Source: JACNKV01 sp964422145 (lineage in GTDB: Bacteria; Fidelibacterota; Marinisomatia; Marinisomatales; JACNKV01). From it: 64,000 bases of DNA. The notes below the pieces were generated by a model, which was given only the letters and a program-made list of their open reading frames with translations, was not told the origin of the DNA and ran no database searches. A program made the position numbers and the translations under genes. Positions 1 to 7,424 of this stretch are shown one piece after another. The stretch is from assembly GCA_964422145.1 (NCBI GenBank), contig CAYQZV010000001.1:195172-259171 (forward strand), given 5' to 3'. Every line of letters starts with the position of its first letter. The stretch's first letter is position 1.

Positions 1-2
1 AC

Positions 3-92
3 CACAGGGTTAATACAGACAGTGAATCAAAAGACAGGCGATTAAAAAAGCCGTCAGGAAAAGCTGCGCCAAAGAAAGAAGACCTTTTTTGA
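3..92 (+). CDS. possible 3' end of a gene entering from the left edge
   Basis: An open frame enters at base 3 and ends at a TGA at 90-92, giving about 29 residues that are polar and lysine-rich (ending AAPKKEDLF). The composition would suit a protein's hydrophilic C-terminal tail. It would converge on mnmG. The minus strand of the same stretch is also partly open, so the assignment is weak, and no family can be named from so short a piece. Confidence 0.22.
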   Translation, partial: HRVNTDSESKDRRLKKPSGKAAPKKEDLF

Positions 93-118
93 AAAAAAGA
101 CCGCAGCGACAAAACCCC

Positions 119-134
119 TGTTTCACGTGAAACC
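119..134. promoter_or_regulatory. parS-like centromere site 1
   Basis: The 16-mer TGTTTCACGTGAAACC matches the known bacterial parS palindrome TGTTTCACGTGAAACA at 15 of 16 positions. ParB/Spo0J nucleates on such sites to load SMC and drive origin segregation. It lies just beyond the mnmG stop and close to the origin, as expected for parS. No parA or parB gene is inside the window; in many bacteria they lie just past mnmG/rsmG, which here would be off the left edge. Confidence 0.85.
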
Positions 135-143
135 ATAAAATAC

Positions 144-2021
144 CTATTTCACCAAATAGACGGCCAACACTGAAATGTCCGCCGGTGACACGCCGGAAAT
201 TCGCATAGCCTGCCCCAGCGTCTCGGGACGCACAAACAAAAGCTTCTCCCTTCCCTCATTTGATAAGCTTGGAATAGCATGATAATCAAGGCCATCAGGA
301 ATAACAAAACTTTCCTGTTTTTTTAATTGAGCCACCTGTTGGTTTTGCCGATCAATATAACCAGAGTATTTAATCGTTGCTTCCACCTCTGAAACAATTT
401 CTTCTTTTATTCCCTTTTCATAGCCGGAAGATTCGATTGATTTAAAATAGCGCTCTGGAAAAGACTTAATTGAGACACCGGGGCGCTTTAGCACGCGCGT
501 CGCAGGCATCTGTTGAATAAGCGTTGGCTGGTCCAGCTGCTGCAGAGCGGGGTTTATTTCATCCGGCGAAACGCTGGCTTCAAACTCGGATAAGAGTTGA
601 TCTGTTTGGTAAAGTTTGTTTTCTAGAAAACTGCAATAATCTTCAGAAAGAAGCCCAATGCGCTTAGCGTGGTGAAGCAAACGGCGATCAGTATTTGAAT
701 AGCGAAGGAGCAAACGAAACTCTGCGCGAGAGGTGAACATCCGATAAGGCTCCATGGTATCTTTTGTGATCAGGTCATCAACCAAAACACCGATATATGC
801 TTCGTTTCTGGCTAACGTTAGACTATCCTTGCCTTTCACATTCATTGATGCATTAATACCAGCGAGAAGCCCCTGCGCCGCCGCCTCTTCATAACCGGAC
901 GTCCCGTTAATTTGTCCAGCAAAAAACAGGCCGGAGATATTTTTAGATTCAAGTGTGGCATGCAATTGCGCGGGAGGAAAGAAGTCATACTCAATGGCAT
1001 AACCGGGACGGAAGAATTGAACATTTTCAAAACCGGAAATGCATCGAAGAGATTCAAGCTGAACGTCTTCCGGCAAACTTGTTGAAAACCCGTTCAGATA
1101 AATCTGGCTTGATCTGTTCCATTCCGGCTCAAGAAAAAGCAAGTGTGAATCATGGTGAGCAAAGCGATGAATTTTGTCTTCAATAGACGGGCAATATCGT
1201 GGGCCGACGCCAAAAACATCTCCGGAAAACATCGGTGAACGCTTAATGTTTTTTTGAATCACATCATGAGTTTTTGTCGTCGTTTTAATGTAATGACATG
1301 GGATGTTCGGCGGCTGAAAATCTTTTGTAGAAAAAGAAAACGGTGACGGGTGTTTGTCTCCAAACGAGGGTGTTGTTTTAGACCAATCAATTGAGCCCGC
1401 ATCAAGCCGAGGCGGCGTACCGGTTTTTAGTCGCCCGGAAATAAATCCTCTTGAAACCAAACTTTCTGTAATGCCCTCAGACGTGGGCTCCCCCATTCTT
1501 CCTGCGGAAATTTTCCGTTCACCGACATGAACCAAGCCATTAAGAAAGGTTCCAAAAGTTAAAATCAGCTGGTCACAGTAAATCCGCTCACCGTTACGAA
1601 AGACAACACCGGAAACATGCCCAGCTTCTTCGATGAGATCAACAACCTCAACCTCAATTATATCAAGGTGGTTTTGCATAGAAAGTTCAAAAAGAATTTT
1701 CTTTTCATAAAGACGCTTGTCGATTTGCGCTCTTGGAGACCAAACAGAACGGCCCTTAGATCGATTTAACATTTTGAATTGAATACCGGACTGATCAGCA
1801 ACTCGAGGCATAACCCCGCCCAGGATGTCAATCTCGCGAACAATTTGCCCCTTAGCCAACCCCCCGATAGCCGGATTACAGGACATGCGCGCAACAGCAT
1901 TTTTATCGAGGGTAATTAAGGCAGTATTACATCCCAATGATGAAGCAATATAAGCGGCTTCAACTCCGGCATGTCCCCCGCCGGCGACAATTACATCATA
2001 ACGGCCTGAAGGGTGTTTCAC
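144..2021 (-). CDS. mnmG: tRNA uridine-5-carboxymethylaminomethyl modification enzyme MnmG (GidA)
   Basis: FAD-dependent subunit of the MnmE-MnmG complex, which installs the cmnm5 group on the wobble uridine (U34) of certain tRNAs. At 625 aa it is full length for the family. The N-terminus has the FAD-binding Rossmann motif (VAGGGHAGVEAA, glycines about residues 14-19). Family blocks such as SCNPAIGG, RPGYAIEYD and FAGQINGTSGYEEAAAQG are present. The start is a GTG lying inside a parS palindrome, with a GGGAAG stretch upstream as a possible ribosome site. It is the last gene of the rpmH-yidD-yidC-mnmE-mnmG operon, 6 bp after the mnmE stop. Confidence 0.98.
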   Translation of the reverse strand: MKHPSGRYDVIVAGGGHAGVEAAYIASSLGCNTALITLDKNAVARMSCNPAIGGLAKGQIVREIDILGGVMPRVADQSGIQFKMLNRSKGRSVWSPRAQIDKRLYEKKILFELSMQNHLDIIEVEVVDLIEEAGHVSGVVFRNGERIYCDQLILTFGTFLNGLVHVGERKISAGRMGEPTSEGITESLVSRGFISGRLKTGTPPRLDAGSIDWSKTTPSFGDKHPSPFSFSTKDFQPPNIPCHYIKTTTKTHDVIQKNIKRSPMFSGDVFGVGPRYCPSIEDKIHRFAHHDSHLLFLEPEWNRSSQIYLNGFSTSLPEDVQLESLRCISGFENVQFFRPGYAIEYDFFPPAQLHATLESKNISGLFFAGQINGTSGYEEAAAQGLLAGINASMNVKGKDSLTLARNEAYIGVLVDDLITKDTMEPYRMFTSRAEFRLLLRYSNTDRRLLHHAKRIGLLSEDYCSFLENKLYQTDQLLSEFEASVSPDEINPALQQLDQPTLIQQMPATRVLKRPGVSIKSFPERYFKSIESSGYEKGIKEEIVSEVEATIKYSGYIDRQNQQVAQLKKQESFVIPDGLDYHAIPSLSNEGREKLLFVRPETLGQAMRISGVSPADISVLAVYLVK

Positions 2022-2029
2022 GTGAAACT
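2014..2029. promoter_or_regulatory. parS-like centromere site 2, at the mnmE-mnmG junction
   Basis: TGTTTCACGTGAAACT matches the parS consensus at 15 of 16 positions. It lies across the mnmE/mnmG junction: it contains the mnmG GTG start codon and reaches into the mnmE stop codon. ParB bound here would cover the translation start region of mnmG DNA. Together with the site at 119-134 it brackets mnmG, placing the partition locus within about 6 kb of the DnaA boxes. Confidence 0.88.
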
Positions 2030-3353
2030 ACTTCCCTACGCAAAATTGACCAAAAATATTATTAAGGATGTCGTCCGGGGTGGTTTTTCCCAATACGATA
2101 TCAAGAGAGGAGATCGCATTCCTGAGCTCGAACGCAACAAGCTCTGACTCGAATGAAGTCATTGATATATGACGCTGTGCAGACCGTATAAAACCCAAAC
2201 AATCTTTAACGGCACGGTGTTGTCTGGCTGTCGTCAGGGCAATATGTTTTGTTTTTACAGAGGTTGAAACCAAGCGATTTATAATCTGCGCTTTCAAAGA
2301 TGAAACACCTTTTCCAGACAGAGCGGAGACAGGATAAAGCTCTTCGTTGTCCGGTGGTGACTGTAAATCGGTTTTATTGTGTAAAATAATGAAAGGTGAC
2401 GTTAGGCTCTCAATAATATCTGGACTGATTTCGACGTTAGGCGCAACAATGTACAAAACAAGATCGGCATGAGAAATAGCGTCATCTGTTCGGCGTATTC
2501 CCTCCTGTTCGATTTGGTCATTTGATGTTCTTAATCCGGCTGTATCAACAAGCCGAACCGGAATTCCTCCCAAGTTTAATTGAACATCAACACTGTCTCG
2601 CGTAGTGCCGGGGGTCGGGCTTGTAATTGCCCGGTCTGAATCTGAAAGAGCATTTAATAATGTGGACTTACCAACGTTAGGCTCTCCAATTAGAACAACA
2701 TTGGCACCCTCAGTTAATAGCCTCCCGGAATTATATGATTGAAGAAGGTTTTCCAGCTCGTCTTTCAAGGGAGGAAAAACATTAAAGATGTTTTGAATAT
2801 CGTTCTCATGCAATTCATCTTCGGAAACATCGATAAAATATTCAACTGAAGACACAAGGTTTAGCAGTCGCTTTTTTATTTGATGAAATGTCTTAGAAAG
2901 CTGTCCTTGAAGAATATGATAATTCAAATAAGCCGCCTCTGTTGTTTGGCTGTGGATAAGTCCGGAAACGGACTCTGCCTGAATAAGATCCATTTTTCCG
3001 TTTGCAAACGCACGCAGTGTAAACTCACCCGGGTCGGAAATCCTTGCTCCATGCGAAATACAAAGATCAACAATTTTTTGGACAAGAAGCGGGTTTCCGT
3101 GACAGGATATTTCTACAACATCTTCGCCGGTATAAGAATTAGGAGCTTGAAAATTAGTAACAACAGCTTGATCAAAAGCATGACCATTCTCGTCATGTAA
3201 AACAGAAAAAACAGCGAGATTTGGCTGAAGCAAGTCTTGTCTAGAAAGAGCTGTTGCGATCTGTTTTGAGACAGACCCGCTTAAACGAATAACAGAAATT
3301 CCCCCGACACCAAAAGGCGATGCGGGGGCGACTATCGTATCGTTTGAAATCAT
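2028..3353 (-). CDS. mnmE: tRNA modification GTPase MnmE (TrmE)
   Basis: GTPase partner of MnmG in wobble-uridine modification. The 441-aa protein has an N-terminal tetrahydrofolate-binding domain (starting MISNDTIVAPASPFGVGGIS), then a Ras-like G domain with P-loop GEPNVGKS near residues 222-229, switch DTAGLR and specificity motif NKTD. The C-terminus is FCVGK, a conservative variant of the catalytic FC(I/L)GK tail that carries the essential cysteine. The ATG overlaps the yidC stop by 4 bp (ATGA), indicating translational coupling. Confidence 0.98.
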   Translation of the reverse strand: MISNDTIVAPASPFGVGGISVIRLSGSVSKQIATALSRQDLLQPNLAVFSVLHDENGHAFDQAVVTNFQAPNSYTGEDVVEISCHGNPLLVQKIVDLCISHGARISDPGEFTLRAFANGKMDLIQAESVSGLIHSQTTEAAYLNYHILQGQLSKTFHQIKKRLLNLVSSVEYFIDVSEDELHENDIQNIFNVFPPLKDELENLLQSYNSGRLLTEGANVVLIGEPNVGKSTLLNALSDSDRAITSPTPGTTRDSVDVQLNLGGIPVRLVDTAGLRTSNDQIEQEGIRRTDDAISHADLVLYIVAPNVEISPDIIESLTSPFIILHNKTDLQSPPDNEELYPVSALSGKGVSSLKAQIINRLVSTSVKTKHIALTTARQHRAVKDCLGFIRSAQRHISMTSFESELVAFELRNAISSLDIVLGKTTPDDILNNIFGQFCVGK

Positions 3354-5005
3354 TTTTTCTGTTTAACAGCGGGGGCGGTCGGTGTGTGTGGTGTAAGATA
3401 TTTTTGCTGTAAAATCGTGAGCAGGTTAAACAGAGTATAGTAAAGATTCAGTCCTGACGGGAAACGATAGAAAATGAAAAGGAAAAAGATGTTCATCATA
3501 TACATCATACTTTTTTGCTGCCCCGGTTGCGTAGGTGTCATTTGCTGTTGAACCAACATAGTTATCGTCATTAGAAGCGGTAAAATATTGATTGGGAAAC
3601 TAGCAATATGAAACAGCGTGTCAGGTGCGGATAAATCTTGAATCCAAAGGAAAAAGGGTGCCCCGCGCAATTCAATTGTAGAACGGAACACTTGAAAAAG
3701 AGCAAATAAAAGCGGCATTTGAATTAGAACAGGAAGACACCCTCCCATCGGGTTCACACCCATTTCTTTGTAGAGCTCCATCGTCGCTTTATTCAGCTGC
3801 TGTGAGTTATTTTTATGCTTTTCTTTTAAGGCTGCAATCAGCGGCTGAACCTCTTGCATTTTTCGTGTAGACTGATAACTTTTCTTCGTTAATGGGTAAA
3901 CAATGATTTTGATGATGATTGAGAAAAGAACCAACACAACACCATAATTGGGGATAATATCATACAAAGCAACCAAAACGTAAAGAACACCTTTTGCGAT
4001 ATGTCGAATAAAGGACCATCCGAAATTCATGATTTTTTCAAGGGAAACACCGAGTTCTTTTATTCTATCATACTGTAAAGGACCAAGATATAATGATGTT
4101 TCCTTACCGTCTAAAACACTTTGATGAACACTGACATTATATCGCGGTGTTGTTCCGTCGTGATCGCCGGAAACCTCTGCAGCGCTTCCCTTTTCTTTCG
4201 GGATTAATGCCGACGTGAAATACTTTGACCGAACAGCGACCCAATCAGTAACGCCAGTATATTTTTTGTTTAGCGTGGTGTTCTTTTTTAATCCGGGCGT
4301 GTAAAGCTCTTCACCCTGGTATACATAACCCTTAAAGTAGGTGAGATCGTCATCTACCCGTTTTTCAGTTACAGGCATTCCCCCCATCCATGAAAGAGAA
4401 TATGAATCCTGAGCTAACTGAGATAAAACAGGGACAAGATTAACCGAAACATCTATTTTATAGGATTGTGGATAAAATGTTAATACTTTTTCAACAGGCT
4501 CATTAAACAGTGAAGTTTTGAATGTTAATGACACAGGATTGTCGTAGACATCAAACGAAGTTACATCGGATGAAAAAGCCCAGTTCTGATTTAATTCAAC
4601 TGGCTCACCATCAATAGATTGTGTTCTTACAAGCAGATTGTTTTTATTATAGGAGTTGATAAGCTGAACGGGGAGCGAGTCTGCCATAGAATAATCTTTT
4701 AACGTGAAAGACAGTAAAGACCCGCCATTCTTGGAACTGACGACGGCGTTGTATAGATCGGTGTTTAAATACACTAAAGTTTCTTCTTGGTCATTGACGT
4801 CAAACGATGTTTGTTCTGCTCTGGTTTTTACAGGCGTTTTTAAAGGAGCTGGCTGTAATGCGGGCGGCGTAATATCCCTTTCGGAAGCTTGTTCGACGGT
4901 AGATGTTTCATCCGGAGCGGGCGGAGAAACGATACCCATGTAAAAGGGTGTTAAAATAAGAACAATAGCAATGAGGAAAAACGCAAAAAGGGTGTTTCTA
5001 TCCAT
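3350..5005 (-). CDS. yidC: membrane protein insertase YidC
   Basis: Inserts and folds proteins in the inner membrane, alone or with SecYEG. At 551 aa it is the long Gram-negative form: a first transmembrane helix (residues about 5-25), a large periplasmic domain to about residue 330, then the conserved five-helix insertase region with YPLTKKSYQSTRKMQEVQP and a PVLIQMPLLFALFQVF helix, and a basic C-terminal tail ending KQKK. It starts 2 bp after the yidD stop and its stop overlaps mnmE, so it sits in the middle of the origin operon. The long periplasmic domain supports a two-membrane organism. Confidence 0.97.
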   Translation of the reverse strand: MDRNTLFAFFLIAIVLILTPFYMGIVSPPAPDETSTVEQASERDITPPALQPAPLKTPVKTRAEQTSFDVNDQEETLVYLNTDLYNAVVSSKNGGSLLSFTLKDYSMADSLPVQLINSYNKNNLLVRTQSIDGEPVELNQNWAFSSDVTSFDVYDNPVSLTFKTSLFNEPVEKVLTFYPQSYKIDVSVNLVPVLSQLAQDSYSLSWMGGMPVTEKRVDDDLTYFKGYVYQGEELYTPGLKKNTTLNKKYTGVTDWVAVRSKYFTSALIPKEKGSAAEVSGDHDGTTPRYNVSVHQSVLDGKETSLYLGPLQYDRIKELGVSLEKIMNFGWSFIRHIAKGVLYVLVALYDIIPNYGVVLVLFSIIIKIIVYPLTKKSYQSTRKMQEVQPLIAALKEKHKNNSQQLNKATMELYKEMGVNPMGGCLPVLIQMPLLFALFQVFRSTIELRGAPFFLWIQDLSAPDTLFHIASFPINILPLLMTITMLVQQQMTPTQPGQQKSMMYMMNIFFLFIFYRFPSGLNLYYTLFNLLTILQQKYLTPHTPTAPAVKQKK

Positions 5006-5007
5006 AA

Positions 5008-5274
5008 TTATTTGACCGGATCATAACCTCCCGGATGGTAGGGGTGACATTTTGAAATACGCTTTCCAATAAGGAAGAAAGCATGGTGAAAAGATTTAGT
5101 TTTTAATGCGTCCAGCGCATAGCTAGAACAGGTGGGCTGAAAGCGGCACGAACTGCCGAAAAAATGCGAAAGCGTCAGTTGGTAAAGACGTACGATATAA
5201 ATAAAAACTTTACGAAAGAAGCGGTCAATAAACGAGTAGATTGAACGATCTTCACAGCAAAGAAGCTTTCGCAC
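5008..5274 (-). CDS. yidD: membrane protein insertion efficiency factor YidD
   Basis: Small membrane-associated protein that assists YidC-dependent insertion. At 88 aa it shows the family core: LYQLTLSHFFGSSCRFQPTCSSYALDAL followed by GKRISKCHPYHPGGYDPVK is recognisable in two blocks around residues 31-88, with the two conserved cysteines. The start is a GTG whose G overlaps the last base of the rpmH TAG (TAGTG on the minus strand). In most bacteria rnpA lies between rpmH and yidD; here there is no room for it. Confidence 0.93.
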   Translation of the reverse strand: MRKLLCCEDRSIYSFIDRFFRKVFIYIVRLYQLTLSHFFGSSCRFQPTCSSYALDALKTKSFHHAFFLIGKRISKCHPYHPGGYDPVK

Positions 5275-5408
5275 TAGGCAGAAAGAACCTTCCGTCCTTT
5301 TTTACGACGACGAGCTAGTACAGCACGGCCACCGACGGTAGACATTCTTTCTCTGAATCCGTGTTTATTCTTGCGCTTGCGATTACTTGGTTGAAATGTA
5401 CGTTTCAT
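5274..5408 (-). CDS. rpmH: 50S ribosomal protein L34
   Basis: Ribosomal large-subunit protein bL34, 44 aa, starting MKRTFQPSNRKRKNKHGF and ending GRKVLSA. Length and sequence are canonical. The correct start is the ATG at 5406-5408 (AGGAG about 7 bp upstream), not the longer open frame that extends further. It is the first gene of the leftward operon, and the 245 bp between it and dnaA hold the DnaA boxes. Its stop overlaps the yidD start by one base. Confidence 0.97.
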   Translation of the reverse strand: MKRTFQPSNRKRKNKHGFRERMSTVGGRAVLARRRKKGRKVLSA

Positions 5409-5661
5409 TTTCTCTCCTATTTTAGCCGAGAAATTTACCACACTATGTAAATAGAAACAAAATAAAAACATTTGAGCAACAAGACGCAAATTTTAATATA
5501 TATTAAATTCAAAAAAGGCAAACAGAGGCCAAGCAAACGATGTGATATATAAAAACCGTTTAATAAAAAAAAACTCAAAGAAACTCAAACAAAGTATTGT
5601 TTCACATTAGCAGAAACGAATAATTTTTATAAAAACAAACCTGTGGATAACCTGTGGATAA
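5409..5661. other. probable oriC segment with two tandem DnaA boxes and an AT-rich palindrome
   Basis: Between divergent rpmH and dnaA lies strongly AT-rich DNA. Two perfect copies of the DnaA box TGTGGATAA occur at 5642-5650 and 5653-5661 as an 11-bp direct repeat (CCTGTGGATAA twice), one helical turn apart. A one-mismatch box TGTGGACAA is at 5685-5693 inside dnaA. At 5492-5507 there is a perfect 16-bp AT palindrome, TTTAATATATATTAAA, which could be part of an unwinding element. Two or three boxes is a small number, so the origin may extend past dnaA into 7016-7424. Confidence 0.75.
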
Positions 5662-7015
5662 CATTATTTTAAACCAAGATTCCTTGTGGACAAAGACAAA
5701 AGAGTTCTTACGAGCATCGCTGCCGGATCACGCATTCAATACATGGTTTGACCCGATCAATTTCATTACCATGCATGGCAATGAGATGGTTTTAGAGGTT
5801 CCAAACCAGTTTTTTTATGAGTGGATTGAAAGTCATTATAAAAACACGATTGAGTCTACCATCTTTTCAAACCTCAATCAAAAAGTCACGATAAAATATA
5901 CAATTGCCCCGGAAGGTCAGCAAAAAACAGAAACAACACCTCAAAATTTAATTAATGAACAAAAAAAGAAAGAGGTAAGCAAACCCAAACTAAATGAGAA
6001 GTATATATTTTCATCGTTCATTGAAGGAAGCAATAACCAGTTCGCTAAAGCTGCATCAATGAGCGTAGCTGAAGAACCCGGGCAAAAATCATTTAATCCC
6101 CTTGTGATATACGGCGGGGTCGGATTAGGGAAAACACACCTTTTACATGCAATTGGAAATCACATATTATTTAAATCACCGGAGAAAAACATCGTTTGTG
6201 CTTCAAGCGAAAAGTTTACACACGATTTTATTTCTAGTATTCAAAAGAACAGAACCGTTGAGTTTTCAAAATTTTATCGAAATGCGGATGTGTTACTGAT
6301 TGACGATATCCAATTCTTTCAGGGGAAAGAACAAACACAGGAACAATTTTTTCACACATTTAACGAACTGTATCAATCCGGGAAACAAATTGTAATGACA
6401 GCTGATCGTTATCCGGGAGAAATGGTAAAACTACAAGACCGCCTTCTGTCACGCTTTACTTCAGGGGTGTCTGTGGACATTCAGCCGCCGGATTATGAAA
6501 CACGGGTGGCAATCCTGATGGAAAAAGCGGAAACGAACAACCTGTCGTTATCTTACGAAATCATCGAATTTATTGCAACACACATCACGAAAAACATCCG
6601 AGAATTAGAAAGCTCCGTGATCCAGCTGTTGGCACGATCTTCATTATTCAACAAAGAGATAGATATGAACCTTGTCCGTGACGCCATAAAAGAGCGGGTC
6701 GGGAATCGCATCAAAACAGATATTTCAATTGAAGACATTGTCAGAAGCGTCTCTCAAAAAACGAACATTTCCGAGAGAGAGATTGTCGGGACTGGACGAA
6801 AAAAACATGTAGCAGAAACAAGACAGATAGCCATGTATTTAACGCGCGAGATCATGAGTGCGTCATTAAACACAGTAGGCCTCTACTTTGGCGGCAGAGA
6901 CCACACAACGGTTTTACACGCTTGCAGAACCATTGAAGAAAAGTTGAAAACCGACCAAAGAACAAAAGCGGTTGTTCACAAAGTAAAGAGTGAATTCAAG
7001 AGTGTTTTTGACTAA
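5654..7015 (+). CDS. dnaA: chromosomal replication initiator protein DnaA
   Basis: ATP-dependent origin-binding initiator, 453 aa. It has an N-terminal DnaB-interaction domain (LWTKTKEFLRASLPDHAFNTWF), a variable linker (about residues 85-115), an AAA+ domain with Walker A GGVGLGKT near residue 154 and Walker B VLLIDDIQFF, and domain IV with the DNA-binding signature GGRDHTTVLHACRTIEE near residue 412. The chosen start is GTG at 5654, which lies inside the second DnaA box. The TTG at 5684 is an alternative giving MWTKTKEFL, which resembles many DnaA N-termini. Neither has a clear Shine-Dalgarno. The overlap suggests direct autorepression. Confidence 0.97.
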   Translation: MDNIILNQDSLWTKTKEFLRASLPDHAFNTWFDPINFITMHGNEMVLEVPNQFFYEWIESHYKNTIESTIFSNLNQKVTIKYTIAPEGQQKTETTPQNLINEQKKKEVSKPKLNEKYIFSSFIEGSNNQFAKAASMSVAEEPGQKSFNPLVIYGGVGLGKTHLLHAIGNHILFKSPEKNIVCASSEKFTHDFISSIQKNRTVEFSKFYRNADVLLIDDIQFFQGKEQTQEQFFHTFNELYQSGKQIVMTADRYPGEMVKLQDRLLSRFTSGVSVDIQPPDYETRVAILMEKAETNNLSLSYEIIEFIATHITKNIRELESSVIQLLARSSLFNKEIDMNLVRDAIKERVGNRIKTDISIEDIVRSVSQKTNISEREIVGTGRKKHVAETRQIAMYLTREIMSASLNTVGLYFGGRDHTTVLHACRTIEEKLKTDQRTKAVVHKVKSEFKSVFD

Positions 7016-7424
7016 AAAATGAAAAAACAGACTCACGAGTCGGTTGAAAAACAGTAAAAATTATGAGAAATATGTAAAAATATTGTGATATGGCGCACAA
7101 ATTCAAATTAAAATCTTGAAATTAATTGATGGTCGCCCTATTTTATCGCTCCTTGTATCGAGGGTGCTTATAGAATTATGAGCAATTTTGATATCCAAGC
7201 GAAAAGAAATAGGTTGACGTAAGACAACCAAAACACACAACAGGAGGTAGACAATAAAAGGAATCGCTAAAACGATTGTTTCCGACACCCAAAGACAAAA
7301 AACAAAAAACTATCTTTGCGTTCGGCCCTGCCTCACCTACCTTAAAAAGATGGAAATACGGGTTTTAACAGCTCGACTGAATCCATCAAAACAAACCCAA
7401 CAGTAACAAACTAAGGAGTAGATA
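7016..7424. other. 409-bp intergenic region downstream of dnaA
   Basis: No convincing gene was found. The first 100 bp after dnaA are very AT-rich (runs such as AAAAATATTGTGATAT) and could belong to the origin. A weak hairpin GACTC-AC-GAGTC at 7030-7041 has no T-run. An isolated AGGAGG at 7242-7247 has no start codon at usable spacing. AAGGAG at 7413-7418 is the ribosome site of the following gene. A small minus-strand open frame (7103-7288) lacks any family resemblance and is not called. Confidence 0.5.

Noticed and set aside
7030..7041. GACTCACGAGTC as the dnaA terminator
   Set aside because: Stem of 5 bp with a 2-base loop and no T-run; too weak.
7242..7247. AGGAGG as a ribosome site for an unlisted gene
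   Set aside because: No start codon at suitable spacing and no coding frame follows.
7103..7288. Small minus-strand open frame after dnaA
   Set aside because: 61 aa, no ribosome site, no family pattern, in AT-rich origin-like DNA; most likely chance.
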